Shown: positions 1 to 9,159, counted from the stretch's first letter. The stretch: 64,000 nt of DNA from CBDCBA01 sp965214125 (GCA_965214125.1 CBDCBA010000024.1:62001-126000), one strand, 5' to 3'. A program made the numbers and translations. Notes: generated from the sequence alone by a model not told the origin.

Positions 1-832
1 TCACGATCAGATCGGCGCCGCGTGGCAGGCGTTCGCGCAGTTGAAGTCCTACTACGCCTGGGCCGCCGGCGGCCTGATCCGCCCGGTGCAGACTGCCGCC
101 GACCTGGACAGCAAAGGCCTCGGGCTCATCGTGCTGATGGAGGGGGCCGACCCTATCAACCTCGACGGACGCGACGGCCTTGAGTCCCCCGCCTGGTGGT
201 TCGAGCGCGGCGTGCGCATGGTCGGCATGGCCTGGGGTCAAACCCGCTTCGCCGGCGGGACCGCCGCGCCCGGCCCCCTTACCGACGACGGCCGCCGCCT
301 CGTGCGCGAGTTGGACCAACTCGGCATGATCCACGACGCCTCCCATCTCGCCGAGGCGTCACTTGAAGACCTGCTCGACCTCGCGACCGGCCCGGTGTGC
401 GCGTCGCACTCGAACTGCCGCGCCATCGTCCGGGACGATCCGCGCGGGCGCCACCTGCCCGATGGTCAGATTCGCGCGATCGTCGGGCGGAACGGGGTGA
501 TCGGCATCAACCTGCTCGACAGTTTCCTCCTGCCGCCCGGCGAACTCGCCACGCGGCGGGCGACGCTGGCGGACGTGGTCGCCCACGTGCGGCACGTCTG
601 CGACCTGGCCGGCGACGATCACCACGTCGGCCTCGGCAGCGACCTCGACGGCGGCTTCGGCCGCGAACGGGTGCCCGAGGAGTTGCACTCCGCCGCCGAC
701 CTAGGCCGCCTAGGCGATGCCCTCTCCACCGGCGGCTTCGGCGACGACGCCGTCGCCCGCATCCTCTGCGGGAACTGGCGCGCGTTCTTCAGACAGAGCC
801 TGCCGGGCGCAACGAACGCCGCGACCGGATGA
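1..832 (+). CDS. membrane dipeptidase, peptidase family M19 (5' end cut by window)
   Basis: This is a zinc dipeptidase of the renal dipeptidase (M19) family, which cleaves dipeptides. The reading frame is open from base 2, upstream of the first possible start codon (TTG at 41), so the N-terminus lies outside the window and about 276 residues are visible. Family hallmarks present are GVRMVGMAWGQTRFAGG, then GMIHDASHLAE (a metal-binding and catalytic segment), SHSNCRAI, and near the end LGSDLDGGFG, which matches the family's conserved GSDFDG. The visible part is most of a usual 330-400 residue enzyme. The next gene is convergent, 35 bases away. Cellular location cannot be judged because the signal-peptide region is missing. 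Confidence 0.9.
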   Translation, partial: HDQIGAAWQAFAQLKSYYAWAAGGLIRPVQTAADLDSKGLGLIVLMEGADPINLDGRDGLESPAWWFERGVRMVGMAWGQTRFAGGTAAPGPLTDDGRRLVRELDQLGMIHDASHLAEASLEDLLDLATGPVCASHSNCRAIVRDDPRGRHLPDGQIRAIVGRNGVIGINLLDSFLLPPGELATRRATLADVVAHVRHVCDLAGDDHHVGLGSDLDGGFGRERVPEELHSAADLGRLGDALSTGGFGDDAVARILCGNWRAFFRQSLPGATNAATG

Positions 833-867
833 GTCGCGGCGGTCGGAACGTTCGATAAAGCGTGGCC

Positions 868-2160
868 TCAACCGCGGGTCGTGTCGCTCGCCGGGGCGGC
901 CGCGTACTCGCCAACCTCGCCGCGCCGGTTGATCGGCTCGACCGCGACGATCACCCCATCCGCCGAGGCGGCGAAGATGCGCGGGTCTTCGCGGTTGCGG
1001 GCGAAGGCCACGTAGTCGTTGCGGCGCGTCTCGTACAGGATCTCGCCCGTCTCGATGTCGTGGGCGGCAATCGAGCCGTCGCGCTGAAGCAGGTAGACAC
1101 GGCGGTCGTCGCTGCTGAGGTAGCCCTCGGCGTCGCGGGCGACCCACGCGGGCTGGCGCGAGTTGAAGCTGCCCGAGGCCTTCTTGATCGCGGCCACGCC
1201 GGCGGTCGGGATGGCCTGGTAGACGTAGTCGTCGGTCGGCACCGGGGTGTCGAACAGCTTTTCGCCGGCGAGGAATTTCCACTTGATGGTGCCGCGCAGG
1301 CGGTCGAGCACGTAGAGGGTGCCGTCGGTGCCCGCCGCGTAGACGCCGAAGGAATCGACGGCCAGCCCGGCCTCGATGCCGCGCCCTCCCTCGGTGCGGA
1401 AGCCGCGCCGCCCACGCCAGGCGCTGGCGAGACTTTCGTCGAGCCCGTACACGTTGCCCGCCAGATCGGCGGCGTAGACAAGGTTCTGGAACGCAACCGG
1501 CCGCGCCGTGATCCCCTGCGGGAACTGCACCCGGGCGAGCACCTGGGCGGCCGCCTTGGTCGGGTCGACCTGGAGCAGCCGCCCGCCGAAGTCGTCGGCG
1601 CTGCCGACGTAGACCACGCCGTCGGAGGCGAAGCCGGCGCTGGTGAGGTTGCGTGTCAGCACCGTCTCGCTGATCGGCTCGCCCGTGCGCGACTGCATGC
1701 CGATCGGCTCGCCGTCGGTTGTGCGGAGCACGAACGTGTCGCCGCGCGGGAACGCCAGGAACTCGCTCTGGTTGCCGATGCGGTTGAGCGCGTCGATGCG
1801 CAGCGGCGGAAACAGGCGGTCCTCGCGGCGGGCGATCGTCGGGTCGATGAAAACGGTCTGCCCGCTCTCGGCGCCGATGACGATCACGGTGTTCGTGTCG
1901 GTGTACGCGATCACGAGGTCACCGCGGCGGTAGAGGCGGTCGACCTTGCCGTAGCGGGCCTCGTTCACCTCCACCTTCCACTGCGCCGCGAAGCTGCCGG
2001 GCTCGAGCGGGCCCCGCTCGATCGCGACCTCCTCGACTTCCGACTCGCACCCGGTGACGACGCCAACGGCGCCGGCGGCAAGCACGGCCGCCACGGCGAG
2101 GCGCAGCAGCTTGGGGAGGATTCGATGGGACTCGACCGGGCGCGGGGCAGCGATGGGCAT
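868..2160 (-). CDS. PQQ-type beta-propeller lipoprotein
   Basis: This predicted lipoprotein of about 430 residues is built from beta-propeller blades of the PQQ/quinoprotein type. I chose the ATG at 2160 because it gives a short basic N-terminus, a hydrophobic Ala/Val stretch and a lipobox-like GVVTGC about 30 residues in. The longer upstream frame is Arg/Pro-rich and looks non-coding. The body has repeated blade-like segments such as VVYVGSADDFGGRLLQVD, VYAADLAGNVYGLDES, VYAAGTDGTLYVLDRLRGTIKW, VYLLQRDGSIAAHDIETGE and IFAASADGVIVAVEP. That pattern resembles BamB and PQQ-binding-like repeats. No enzyme residues are evident, so a scaffold or binding role at the membrane is an inference. It is convergent with the dipeptidase gene. 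Confidence 0.75.
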   Translation of the reverse strand: MPIAAPRPVESHRILPKLLRLAVAAVLAAGAVGVVTGCESEVEEVAIERGPLEPGSFAAQWKVEVNEARYGKVDRLYRRGDLVIAYTDTNTVIVIGAESGQTVFIDPTIARREDRLFPPLRIDALNRIGNQSEFLAFPRGDTFVLRTTDGEPIGMQSRTGEPISETVLTRNLTSAGFASDGVVYVGSADDFGGRLLQVDPTKAAAQVLARVQFPQGITARPVAFQNLVYAADLAGNVYGLDESLASAWRGRRGFRTEGGRGIEAGLAVDSFGVYAAGTDGTLYVLDRLRGTIKWKFLAGEKLFDTPVPTDDYVYQAIPTAGVAAIKKASGSFNSRQPAWVARDAEGYLSSDDRRVYLLQRDGSIAAHDIETGEILYETRRNDYVAFARNREDPRIFAASADGVIVAVEPINRRGEVGEYAAAPASDTTRG

Positions 2161-2459
2161 GGCGTCGGGGGTGGCCGGGGGTGGTCGCGGAAGCTCGCGC
2201 GGGCGAGCAGAACGTCGGAAACGGTCCAACGGGCGTCGGACGGAGGCGAACTTGGCTGGGCGGCCGGCAGCGGACACGCCGCGCCGACCGCGGCGTCCGC
2301 GGGTGGGGCCGGCACGTTACCCTGAGGCCGCGCCAGCCGTCAAACCCGGCGTTGGCGCTCGACTCGCCGCGCCGCAATATCGGTCCGCTGGCGAGCGTTC
2401 CAATCGCCGGCCGCGACCTGTGTTGAGCGGCCCGTCCGCCCGATTTTTTACGAACGATC

Positions 2460-3893
2460 ATGCCACGCACTCACACCGCCCTGCTCGTCGCTGCCGGCCT
2501 GCTCCTGGCCTCGGGCGGACTGCCGCCCGCCGCCGCGGCGCAGGACGCCGCCAAGCCGGGCGATCGCAAGCAAACCGAGCGACAGCGCCGCAACCGCCCG
2601 CGTGGCGACACGGTTCGCCAGATGCGGACCGCCGCCGAGTCGCTCGACGTGGACGAGGCGACCAAATCCCAGCTCCTCGCGATTCTCGACGGCGCCCGCA
2701 TCGACCTCGCTCGCCTCGCCCCGGCGCTAAAGGACGTGCCGGGCTCCGAACGCCGCACGCAGATGCTCGCGTTCCGCGCCAGCGTGATCGCCGAGATCGA
2801 CGCCCTGCTCACCGAGCCGCAGCGCCGCGCGTTTCGCGCCGCGATGCGCTTCGGACCGACCAATCGCCGCCCGGCCACAACGGATGACGACACGCCCACC
2901 ACCCCCACCACTCGCCCCACGCCCACCACGCCCACCACGCCCACCACACGCCCGGTGGACGCCTTCTGGGCGCAGGTTCTCGCGATCGACGGGCTGACCG
3001 AGGAGCAGACCGCGAAGCTCGTCGCCCTTCGCAACAGTCAGCAGGACGACGCCATCCGCCTCGGCCAGCAGGGGGCGAGCCTGTCGGACGAGGAGCGCGA
3101 CGACCTCTTCCGCGGCGCCTTCCGCCAGACGGTGGGAAGGGTGTCGAAGGTGCTCGAACCCGACCAGCGCCGCCAGATGATGATGGCCCTGCGCTCGATG
3201 CACCAAGGACGCGAGCCGTCCGCCGGCTCCGAGCGGATGGCGGGTGAGCCGCAGATGATGATGGGCGAGGAGGACAGTCTGCCCGAGATCGGCCGCCCCG
3301 CCGCCCCGGCCGTGTCGTCGCCGACTGCATTCCTCGACCGCCTGGCGGACCCCGTTGGCATGGACGTCGGCGAGGCGCTGCCCGACGGGCTGACCGTGCT
3401 GACCCTCGCCGGCAACGCTCGCCCGCTGGCGGACCTGCTGTCGAAGCACCGCCCGACCGTCGTGCTGATCGGCAACGCCAGCAGCCCGACCTTCCGCGAC
3501 CGCGCCGGCGACGTTGCGTGGCTGCTCGACGAGTTGAAGGTCGGCACCGGCCGCTCCGCCGACGTGCTGCTCGTCTACGCCCGCGAGCAGTACCCCACCG
3601 GCGAGTGGGACGTGCAGCGCAACCGCGCCGAAGGGTTCGAGCTCGCCCCGCCGAACACGAACGAGGAGCGCATCGAGCTGGCGAAGAACCTGCGGAACTG
3701 GGCCGGCCTGGGCCGGTCGGGGATGGAGATGGTCGTCGACCCAATCGACGACGGCGTCTTCACCGCCCTGGCCGGCGGCACGACCGCGACGGGCAACTTC
3801 GCCTTCGTTTTCCGCCCCGACGGCACCCTCGCCGCCCGCCAACGCTGGTTCGACCCCACGGGCATCCCCGGCCTCGTCGACGCAGCGGAGTAA
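2460..3893 (+). CDS. secreted protein with Spy-like helical regions and a deiodinase-like thioredoxin-fold domain
   Basis: This is a 477-residue exported protein. The N-terminus (about residues 1-28) is a signal peptide ending near AAAAQ. Residues about 35-130 and 165-240 are two helical, charged segments that resemble LTxxQ/Spy-like repeats. They are separated by a Thr-Pro linker (residues 140-162) coded by a short tandem DNA repeat. Residues about 300-477 look like the iodothyronine-deiodinase/thioredoxin-like domain: LIGNASSPTFRDR corresponds to the family's active-site strand and DVLLVYAREQYPTGEWDV to the following YIxEAHPxDGW region. The catalytic Cys or Sec position is occupied by Ser or Asn, so redox activity is doubtful. 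No good Shine-Dalgarno sequence precedes the ATG. The function is unknown. Confidence 0.7.
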   Translation: MPRTHTALLVAAGLLLASGGLPPAAAAQDAAKPGDRKQTERQRRNRPRGDTVRQMRTAAESLDVDEATKSQLLAILDGARIDLARLAPALKDVPGSERRTQMLAFRASVIAEIDALLTEPQRRAFRAAMRFGPTNRRPATTDDDTPTTPTTRPTPTTPTTPTTRPVDAFWAQVLAIDGLTEEQTAKLVALRNSQQDDAIRLGQQGASLSDEERDDLFRGAFRQTVGRVSKVLEPDQRRQMMMALRSMHQGREPSAGSERMAGEPQMMMGEEDSLPEIGRPAAPAVSSPTAFLDRLADPVGMDVGEALPDGLTVLTLAGNARPLADLLSKHRPTVVLIGNASSPTFRDRAGDVAWLLDELKVGTGRSADVLLVYAREQYPTGEWDVQRNRAEGFELAPPNTNEERIELAKNLRNWAGLGRSGMEMVVDPIDDGVFTALAGGTTATGNFAFVFRPDGTLAARQRWFDPTGIPGLVDAAE

Positions 3894-3897
3894 CTCG

Positions 3898-3975
3898 CCA
3901 CGGAGGCACGGAGACACGGAGCCGAAGAGAGTTTCGCTTAATTCTTTCTCACTCCGTGCCTCCGTGTCTCCGTGG
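3898..3975. repeat. imperfect inverted repeat between convergent genes
   Basis: The two 24-base arms (3898-3921 and 3952-3975) are made of CACGGAG-type units (CCACGGAGGCACGGAG and its complement) and differ at two positions. The loop is 30 bases. The element starts 5 bases after the stop of the gene ending at 3893 and finishes 9 bases before the stop of the gene on the other strand. It could therefore act as a bidirectional terminator, but it has no T-tract. The CACGGAG-rich arms look like a dispersed intergenic repeat. Confidence 0.7.
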
Positions 3976-3984
3976 TGAGCCGAC

Positions 3985-5058
3985 TTAAAACAGTTCGAGC
4001 TGCGCCGGCGGCCTTGCCAGTCGCACCTCGAAGCCGAGCTTCCCCGGCAGGCCCAGCTTGTGCAGGTGGTCGGGGAACTCCGCAAACCCGTGGTGGCTCA
4101 GCACGAGCTTCGGGCGGACGATTTCGATCGTCTCGATCAGTTCATCAAAATCGGCGTGGTCGCTCAGCGGCAGCGCGTGCTCCACGCCGTAGCGGAACTG
4201 GCTGCCGGGCGACAGCGCCCAGCCGCTCATCATGATGCGGCAGACGCGCTCGCCGAACTGGCCCGTCACGCTGTTGCGGGCGTCGCGTGGCGGGGTGACG
4301 AGCACGCCGCGCTCCTGCAAGTCGAGCTGCTTTGGCCCGCTGAAGTCCGCCTTGCTGTACTTGCGCAGCTCGCTGTTGCTCCCCAGGTGGACGCCGAACT
4401 CGCGGTAAAAGTTGCTCATGTGCCAGACTGCCCCCTGCATCGTGACATTGAAGCCGGCGTCGGTAAGGATGCGGATGATCTCCTGGCTCTTGCCGAGCGC
4501 GTAGCCGTGGACGACCGGCTGATCGCCGCGGGCAAAGGCGTCGGCGACGAGGTCGATCAACTGCTGCTCGACTTCCCCCGCCGGCGGAAACCGGAAGAAG
4601 GGGCTGCCATAGGTGCTTTCCATCACCAGCACGTCGCTCGGCGGCGGCTGGGCCGTCGGGACCGTGCGGCTGGGGCGCAGCTTGAAGTCCCCGGTGTACA
4701 GGAGCGATCCGGCGTCACGCTCGACGCGCACCATCGCGCTGCCGAGGACGTGGCCGGCGGGGTGAAAGCTCGCCGTCGCTTCGTCGCAGAGTTTGAAGGC
4801 CTCGTCGTAGGGGTACTCCTCAATCTCGCTCGCGAGCCCGCCGCGATACCGGCCCAGGGCGGCGGTGATCGGCGTGCAGATGGCCTTGCCGTGAATCTTC
4901 GCCGGATCCGGCGGGTCGTTGCGGTCGCCGTAGGGCAGGTGGTCGGCGTGGGCATGGCTCACGATGCACCGCGCCCGCGGCTTGCGCGAATCCAGGTGCC
5001 ACGGCAACCCGCCGAGCTTCAGGCCGTCGCTCCACTCGAACAACTCGTCGACTCGCAC
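3985..5058 (-). CDS. MBL-fold (beta-CASP-like) exonuclease
   Basis: This is a metallo-beta-lactamase-fold nuclease of about 357 residues, related to mRNA 3'-end processing and DNA-ligase-associated exonucleases. Visible motifs are SHAHADH (the HxHxDH metal motif), FHPAGHVLGSAMVRVE (third metal histidine), LLYTGDFKLRPSRT (metal aspartate), ESTYGSP, then VHGYALGKSQEI, and late histidines in LPLSDHADF and VLSHHGF. This is the expected order for the family. The start is uncertain. I use GTG 5058, which leads directly into VDELFEWSDGLKL; TTG 5073 is also possible. The frame runs further upstream only into an inverted repeat and should not be read as protein. No ligase gene is adjacent, so the substrate (DNA or RNA) is open. 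Confidence 0.82.
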   Translation of the reverse strand: MRVDELFEWSDGLKLGGLPWHLDSRKPRARCIVSHAHADHLPYGDRNDPPDPAKIHGKAICTPITAALGRYRGGLASEIEEYPYDEAFKLCDEATASFHPAGHVLGSAMVRVERDAGSLLYTGDFKLRPSRTVPTAQPPPSDVLVMESTYGSPFFRFPPAGEVEQQLIDLVADAFARGDQPVVHGYALGKSQEIIRILTDAGFNVTMQGAVWHMSNFYREFGVHLGSNSELRKYSKADFSGPKQLDLQERGVLVTPPRDARNSVTGQFGERVCRIMMSGWALSPGSQFRYGVEHALPLSDHADFDELIETIEIVRPKLVLSHHGFAEFPDHLHKLGLPGKLGFEVRLARPPAQLELF

Positions 5059-5144
5059 GGCGAATGTTAGCAACGAGTTCGGTGACGGGCGAAGCCTGCT
5101 GCAATCGCTGGAGCAATCGGCGTCACGATTCCCGGCGACTATTG

Positions 5145-5222
5145 CCGGGTAGCCGCGGAGCTTGCTCCGCGCTCGGTTGCGGGATCGCGTGCGATCGCGG
5201 AGCAAGCTCCGCGGCTACCCGG
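5145..5222. repeat. perfect long inverted repeat, family A copy 1
   Basis: The two 26-base arms, 5145-5170 and 5197-5222, are perfect complements (CCGGGTAGCCGCGGAGC...). Each arm contains its own shorter palindrome, GCGGAGCTTGCTCCGC. The loop is 26 bases. It lies in the divergent gap between the MBL nuclease and the tricorn gene. A second element with the same core and the same GGCTACCCGG edge occurs at 16836-16901. Confidence 0.9.
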
Positions 5223-5301
5223 AAGTCGGTATGCAAGCTTCTCTACGACCACCCGTTCATCGAGATGGGCGAGGTCGCGGCTTCGGAACAGCTCCGATAC
5301 C

Positions 5302-8300
5302 ATGCTTCCCATGCCGTTCCGACCGCTTCGCCGTGCCGTCCTTGCCGCCGCCTGTTCCGCCGTGCTCGCCGCCGTTCCCGCTCTCGCGCAGGAGGCGGCT
5401 GAGAGCAACGTCAGCCTGCCGCGTTCCCCCAGCATCTCGCCGGATGGCCAGACGGTCATCTTCAGCTTCCGCGGCGACCTCTGGTCCGTGGGCGTCGACG
5501 GCGGCTACGCGACGCGGCTCACCAGCCACCCGGCCGACGAGTCGCTCAGCCGCTTCAGCCCCGACGGCGAGACGGTCGCCTTCACCAGCGACCGCCGCGG
5601 CCTGCCCGGCCTGTACACGATGAACCCCGACGGCACCGGCGTCGAGGAAATCCTCGTCGTCGACCGCGCCGCCCTGCTCACCGACTTCGCCGACGACGGC
5701 CACCTCTACTTCACCGGCTACCTCGAGCCCGACGTCTACCGCTCGCCCCGCCCGTACAAAGTCGATTCCGACGGCGGCGTCCACGCGCGCGTCCACGACG
5801 CCTTCGGCCGCACGCCCGTGAAGGAGCCCGGCGGCGAGCGCGTCCTGTTCGTCCGCGGCGACGAAAGCTTCGACCGCCGCGGAAAAATCGGCCCCGACAC
5901 CCGCGACCTCTGGCTCTACGAGCCCAACGACGACGAGGGCACCTTCACGCAGCTCACGACCTGGCGCGGCAACGACGGCATGCCCCGCTGGGCCGGCGAG
6001 AACACCTTCATCTTCGCCAGCAACCGCGAGGACGACGCCGTTAACCTGTACCGCGCGTCGCTCGAAGATGAGAACATCGAGGAGAACGCCCAGCGGCTGA
6101 CGCACTTCACCGACCGCGACGTTGACAGCTTCGACATCACGCCCGATGGCAAGACGCTGGTCTTCAGCCGCTGGGACAGCCTGTACGCGCTCGACCTGAC
6201 CGACGATGAGGCCGAGCCGCGTCAGATCGAGGTCCGCGCCGCCGAGGACGAGGGCGACCGGGTCAAGTACGTGACGACTGATTCCCGCGCCACCGATGCG
6301 GCCGTCTCGCCGGACGGCAAGACGCTCGCGACCGTCGCCTACGGCCAGGTCTACGTGCGGGCGACTGACGAGCGGGCGCCCACGCGCCGCGTGACGACCG
6401 ACGCGGCCCGCTACACCGAGGTGGCCTGGAGCCCCGACGGCGGCACGCTCTACTTCGTCGGCGACCCCGACGGCCGCGACGCGATCTACGCCGCCACCGT
6501 CAAGCTGAACCGATCCGCGGTCAAGGAAGCAATCGACCCCACCGACGCCGAGGCGGAAGCCTCGGGTCCAACCTCCCAACCCACCACCGCTCCCGCAACC
6601 CAGCCGACGACCCAACCCGACGCCCAGCCCGACGCTCCCGCGCACGCGCCCGACCCGTCGAAGTGGGCCGACGCGATCAGCTTTCACGTCGAAACAGTCG
6701 TCGCCGACGACGCCGGCAGCAGCAACGCGGTGCCCGCTCCCGACGGCACGCGCCTGGCCTACATGCGGGGCGTGGGCGACCTCGTGATCCTGAACCTCGA
6801 GACGGGCGAGGAGAGGCTGATCCTCGACGGCTGGGACCGCGGCATGGAGATCGCCTGGTCGCCCGACGGCCAGCACGTGCTGTACGAAACCAGCGACGCC
6901 GACTTCAACAGCGACATCTGGGCCACCCGCGCCGACGGCAGCGGCTACCGCGGCACCGGCGTGCCGGTCAACGTCACGCGGCACCCCGACAACGACGGCT
7001 CGATCTCCCTCAGCGCCGATGGCCGGGTGATGGCGTTTGTCAGCGAGCGCGTGAACGAGGAGTACGATGTCTGGATGGTCCTGCTCGACGAGGAACTCGA
7101 AACCCTCACGCCCCAGGAAACCGCCGCCTACTACGAGGAGCTCGCCAAGGGCGTCAAGAAGCTCAAGCCGATCGACGTGCCCGCCTTCGCCAAGGCGCGA
7201 GGCACCGTGTCGCCGCTTGTCGACGACCCCGAGCCCACCACGCAACCCGACGCCGAGGCGGAAGCCTCGGATCCGACCACCCAACCCGCAACGCAGCCGA
7301 CTACCCAACCCGACGAAGAAGCGAAGAAGGACGAAGCGGAGACGGACGACGACAAGGCACCCGTCGACATCGCCAACCTCGACGACCTCGCCCTCGACAC
7401 CGCCTACCTGCGCCTGCAGCGCGTCAGCCGCGAGTCGGGCAACGAGTTCAACCCGTTCCTCCTGCCCGACGCCTCGGCGGTCTACTACCGGCAGGGCGGC
7501 TCGATCCTAAAGAAGCCGTGGGACGACTCGGCCAAGTCCGCCGGGTCGTCGGCGACGATCCTTGGGTCGGACCCGAGCGGCTCGACGCTCACGGTCCTCG
7601 CCGGCGGGCGCGGCGGGACGCAGCTCACCAACGCCAGCAACAAGCGTGAGACGTTTGCCACGAACGACCGCCTGGAGGTCGATCTGGCCGAGGAGAGCGA
7701 GCGCAAGTTCCGCGAGCTCGCCCGCACGCTCGGCGACCAGTTCTACCACCCGACGATGAAGGGCCTTGACTGGCAGGGCCTGACCGACGCCTACGCCCCA
7801 CTCGCCCGCCATGCCCGCACCGGCGACGAGTTCCGCCACGTCTCGATGAAGCTGCTGGGCGAGCTCAACGGCAGCCACCTGGGCGTCTCCCCGCCCGGCG
7901 AAAGCCGCCCCGCCCGCCAGAGCCAGGGCCGCCTGGGCGTGCGGGCCGTGCCGCACGAGGACGGCTTCGAGGTCGTCGAGGTCATGGAGACGGGCCCGAG
8001 CGGCCGGGGCGACTTCAAGATCCTCGTCGGCGACGTCATCACGCACCTCGAGCTCGACCCCGTCGACACCAATCGCCCGCTGGAGGTGCAGCTTCCTGAC
8101 AAGGTCAACCGCGAGGTCGTCGTCACCGTCGACCGCGACGGCGCGTCGACGAACCTGCTCATCACCCCGGCCAGCTACGGGCGGATCAGCGGCGAGTCGT
8201 ACAACTCCTGGCGGCTGGCGAACCTGCGGAAAGTCGAGGAGATGAGCGACGGCCGGCTCGGGTACATCCACGTGCGCGGGATGGACCAGGGCAGCCTGAA

Positions 8301-8886
8301 CGTCTTCGAGCGCGACCTCTACGCCGCCGCCGAGGGCAAGGATGGGCTGATCGTCGACGTGCGCAACAACGGCGGCGGCTGGACGGCGGACCGGCTGCTG
8401 ACGAGCCTGATGTACCCGCGTCACGCCTACACGATCCCGCGCGGCATGCGCGACGGCGTTGACGCGGACCGCGCCAACCTCGAGCGCGGCGGCTACCCGC
8501 AGGACCGGCTCTTCATCCAGCGCTACAGCCTGCCGGTCAACATGCTGGCCAACGAGAACTCCTTCAGCAACGCCGAGATCGTCAGTCACGCCTTCAAGCA
8601 ACTCAATCGCGGCACCCTCGTCGGCGAGGAGACGGCCGGCGGCGTGATCTCGACCGGCAGCTTCAGCCTTGTCGACGGTACGCGCGTTCGCCTGCCCTTC
8701 CGCGGCTGGTATCTGATGGACGGCCGCGACATGGAGAACAACGGCGCCGTGCCGGATTTGCGCGTCCCCCAAACCCCCGAGGCCGAGGTCGCCGGCGAAG
8801 ACGTTCAACTCCAGGTGGCCGTCGAAGACCTGATGGGTCGCCTCGACGCCCCCGCCGACGACGCTGCCGCGAAGGCGGGCGACTGA
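5302..8886 (+). CDS. tricorn-type protease, S41 family, exported
   Basis: This is a 1,194-residue homologue of tricorn protease, a large serine protease that degrades peptides. A signal peptide spans about residues 1-29 (ending ALAQ), so a periplasmic location is likely. Residues 35-700 form WD40/TolB-like propeller blades (SPSISPDGQTVIFSF, LSRFSPDGETVAF, VAWSPDGGTLYF). Residues 770-870 hold the S41 core N-terminal part with GELNGSH, whose histidine (859) matches the tricorn catalytic His. A PDZ domain follows (about 875-960). The C-terminal catalytic part carries NENSFSNAEI (1084-1093), the nucleophile Ser region. Two Thr-Gln-Pro-rich insertions (about residues 414-452 and 646-685) interrupt the propeller; each begins with a DNA hairpin encoding AEAEAS. 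A second in-frame ATG lies at 5311. Confidence 0.92.
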   Translation: MLPMPFRPLRRAVLAAACSAVLAAVPALAQEAAESNVSLPRSPSISPDGQTVIFSFRGDLWSVGVDGGYATRLTSHPADESLSRFSPDGETVAFTSDRRGLPGLYTMNPDGTGVEEILVVDRAALLTDFADDGHLYFTGYLEPDVYRSPRPYKVDSDGGVHARVHDAFGRTPVKEPGGERVLFVRGDESFDRRGKIGPDTRDLWLYEPNDDEGTFTQLTTWRGNDGMPRWAGENTFIFASNREDDAVNLYRASLEDENIEENAQRLTHFTDRDVDSFDITPDGKTLVFSRWDSLYALDLTDDEAEPRQIEVRAAEDEGDRVKYVTTDSRATDAAVSPDGKTLATVAYGQVYVRATDERAPTRRVTTDAARYTEVAWSPDGGTLYFVGDPDGRDAIYAATVKLNRSAVKEAIDPTDAEAEASGPTSQPTTAPATQPTTQPDAQPDAPAHAPDPSKWADAISFHVETVVADDAGSSNAVPAPDGTRLAYMRGVGDLVILNLETGEERLILDGWDRGMEIAWSPDGQHVLYETSDADFNSDIWATRADGSGYRGTGVPVNVTRHPDNDGSISLSADGRVMAFVSERVNEEYDVWMVLLDEELETLTPQETAAYYEELAKGVKKLKPIDVPAFAKARGTVSPLVDDPEPTTQPDAEAEASDPTTQPATQPTTQPDEEAKKDEAETDDDKAPVDIANLDDLALDTAYLRLQRVSRESGNEFNPFLLPDASAVYYRQGGSILKKPWDDSAKSAGSSATILGSDPSGSTLTVLAGGRGGTQLTNASNKRETFATNDRLEVDLAEESERKFRELARTLGDQFYHPTMKGLDWQGLTDAYAPLARHARTGDEFRHVSMKLLGELNGSHLGVSPPGESRPARQSQGRLGVRAVPHEDGFEVVEVMETGPSGRGDFKILVGDVITHLELDPVDTNRPLEVQLPDKVNREVVVTVDRDGASTNLLITPASYGRISGESYNSWRLANLRKVEEMSDGRLGYIHVRGMDQGSLNVFERDLYAAAEGKDGLIVDVRNNGGGWTADRLLTSLMYPRHAYTIPRGMRDGVDADRANLERGGYPQDRLFIQRYSLPVNMLANENSFSNAEIVSHAFKQLNRGTLVGEETAGGVISTGSFSLVDGTRVRLPFRGWYLMDGRDMENNGAVPDLRVPQTPEAEVAGEDVQLQVAVEDLMGRLDAPADDAAAKAGD
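6548..6565. repeat. intragenic hairpin element in the tricorn gene, copy 1
   Basis: This 18-base element is CCGAGGC, a GGAA loop and GCCTCGG, a perfect 7-base stem. It is read in frame as part of Ala-Glu-Ala-Glu-Ala-Ser at the start of a Thr/Gln/Pro linker. An identical copy lies at 7253-7270. Confidence 0.85.
7253..7270. repeat. intragenic hairpin element in the tricorn gene, copy 2
   Basis: This is the same 18-base hairpin as at 6548-6565, in the same reading frame. It again opens a Thr-Gln-Pro-rich linker, and the flanking bases on both sides (GACG before, a TCC shortly after) are also shared between the copies. Confidence 0.85.
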
Positions 8887-8908
8887 GCGATTTCGTAGTC
8901 CACGAGTT

Positions 8909-8993
8909 TTTGATAGCCGCGACACAACGCGGCGCGGTCTGAACGCGGTTGCAACTGCGCCCGACCGCGCCGCGTTGCGTCGCGGCTATCAAA
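8909..8993. repeat. long inverted repeat, family B copy 1
   Basis: The arms are 31 bases (8909-8939 and 8963-8993) with one mismatch, around the core ATAGCCGCGACRCAACGCGG. The loop is 23 bases. The element lies 22 bases after the stop of the tricorn gene. A near-identical element is at 21292-21367. Confidence 0.9.
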
Positions 8994-9071
8994 CGCAACT
9001 GCGTCGTCAAACACCTACAAACGCCGCCGCGGAGCCAGATCCGCGGCGGTGTTTCGTTTGGGGTGAGACAG

Positions 9072-9159
9072 CGGAGAGAGGGAGATTCGAACTCCCGGTA
9101 CGGACGAGCCGCACACACGATTTCCAGTCGTGCCCCTTCAGCCACTCGGGCACCTCTCC
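9072..9159 (-). tRNA. tRNA-Ser(GGA)
   Basis: Read on the minus strand, the 88-base gene folds into a class II tRNA. The acceptor stem is GGAGAGG with TCTCTCC, the D-arm contains GCCCGAGTGGC, and the anticodon loop CTGGAAA gives anticodon GGA (bases 9123-9125). A long variable arm follows, and the T-arm is GGGAG-TTCGAAT-CTCCC. The discriminator base is G, as expected for serine. The CCA end is not encoded. Confidence 0.96.

Noticed and set aside
862..2325. 487-residue open frame on the + strand
   Set aside because: It is the antisense of the beta-propeller lipoprotein gene; high G+C makes such shadows long.
3898..3975. CRISPR-like repeat
   Set aside because: It is a single inverted repeat with no regularly spaced units; no cas genes are in the window.
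7507..8925. 472-residue open frame on the minus strand
   Set aside because: It is the antisense of the tricorn gene and has no domain of its own.
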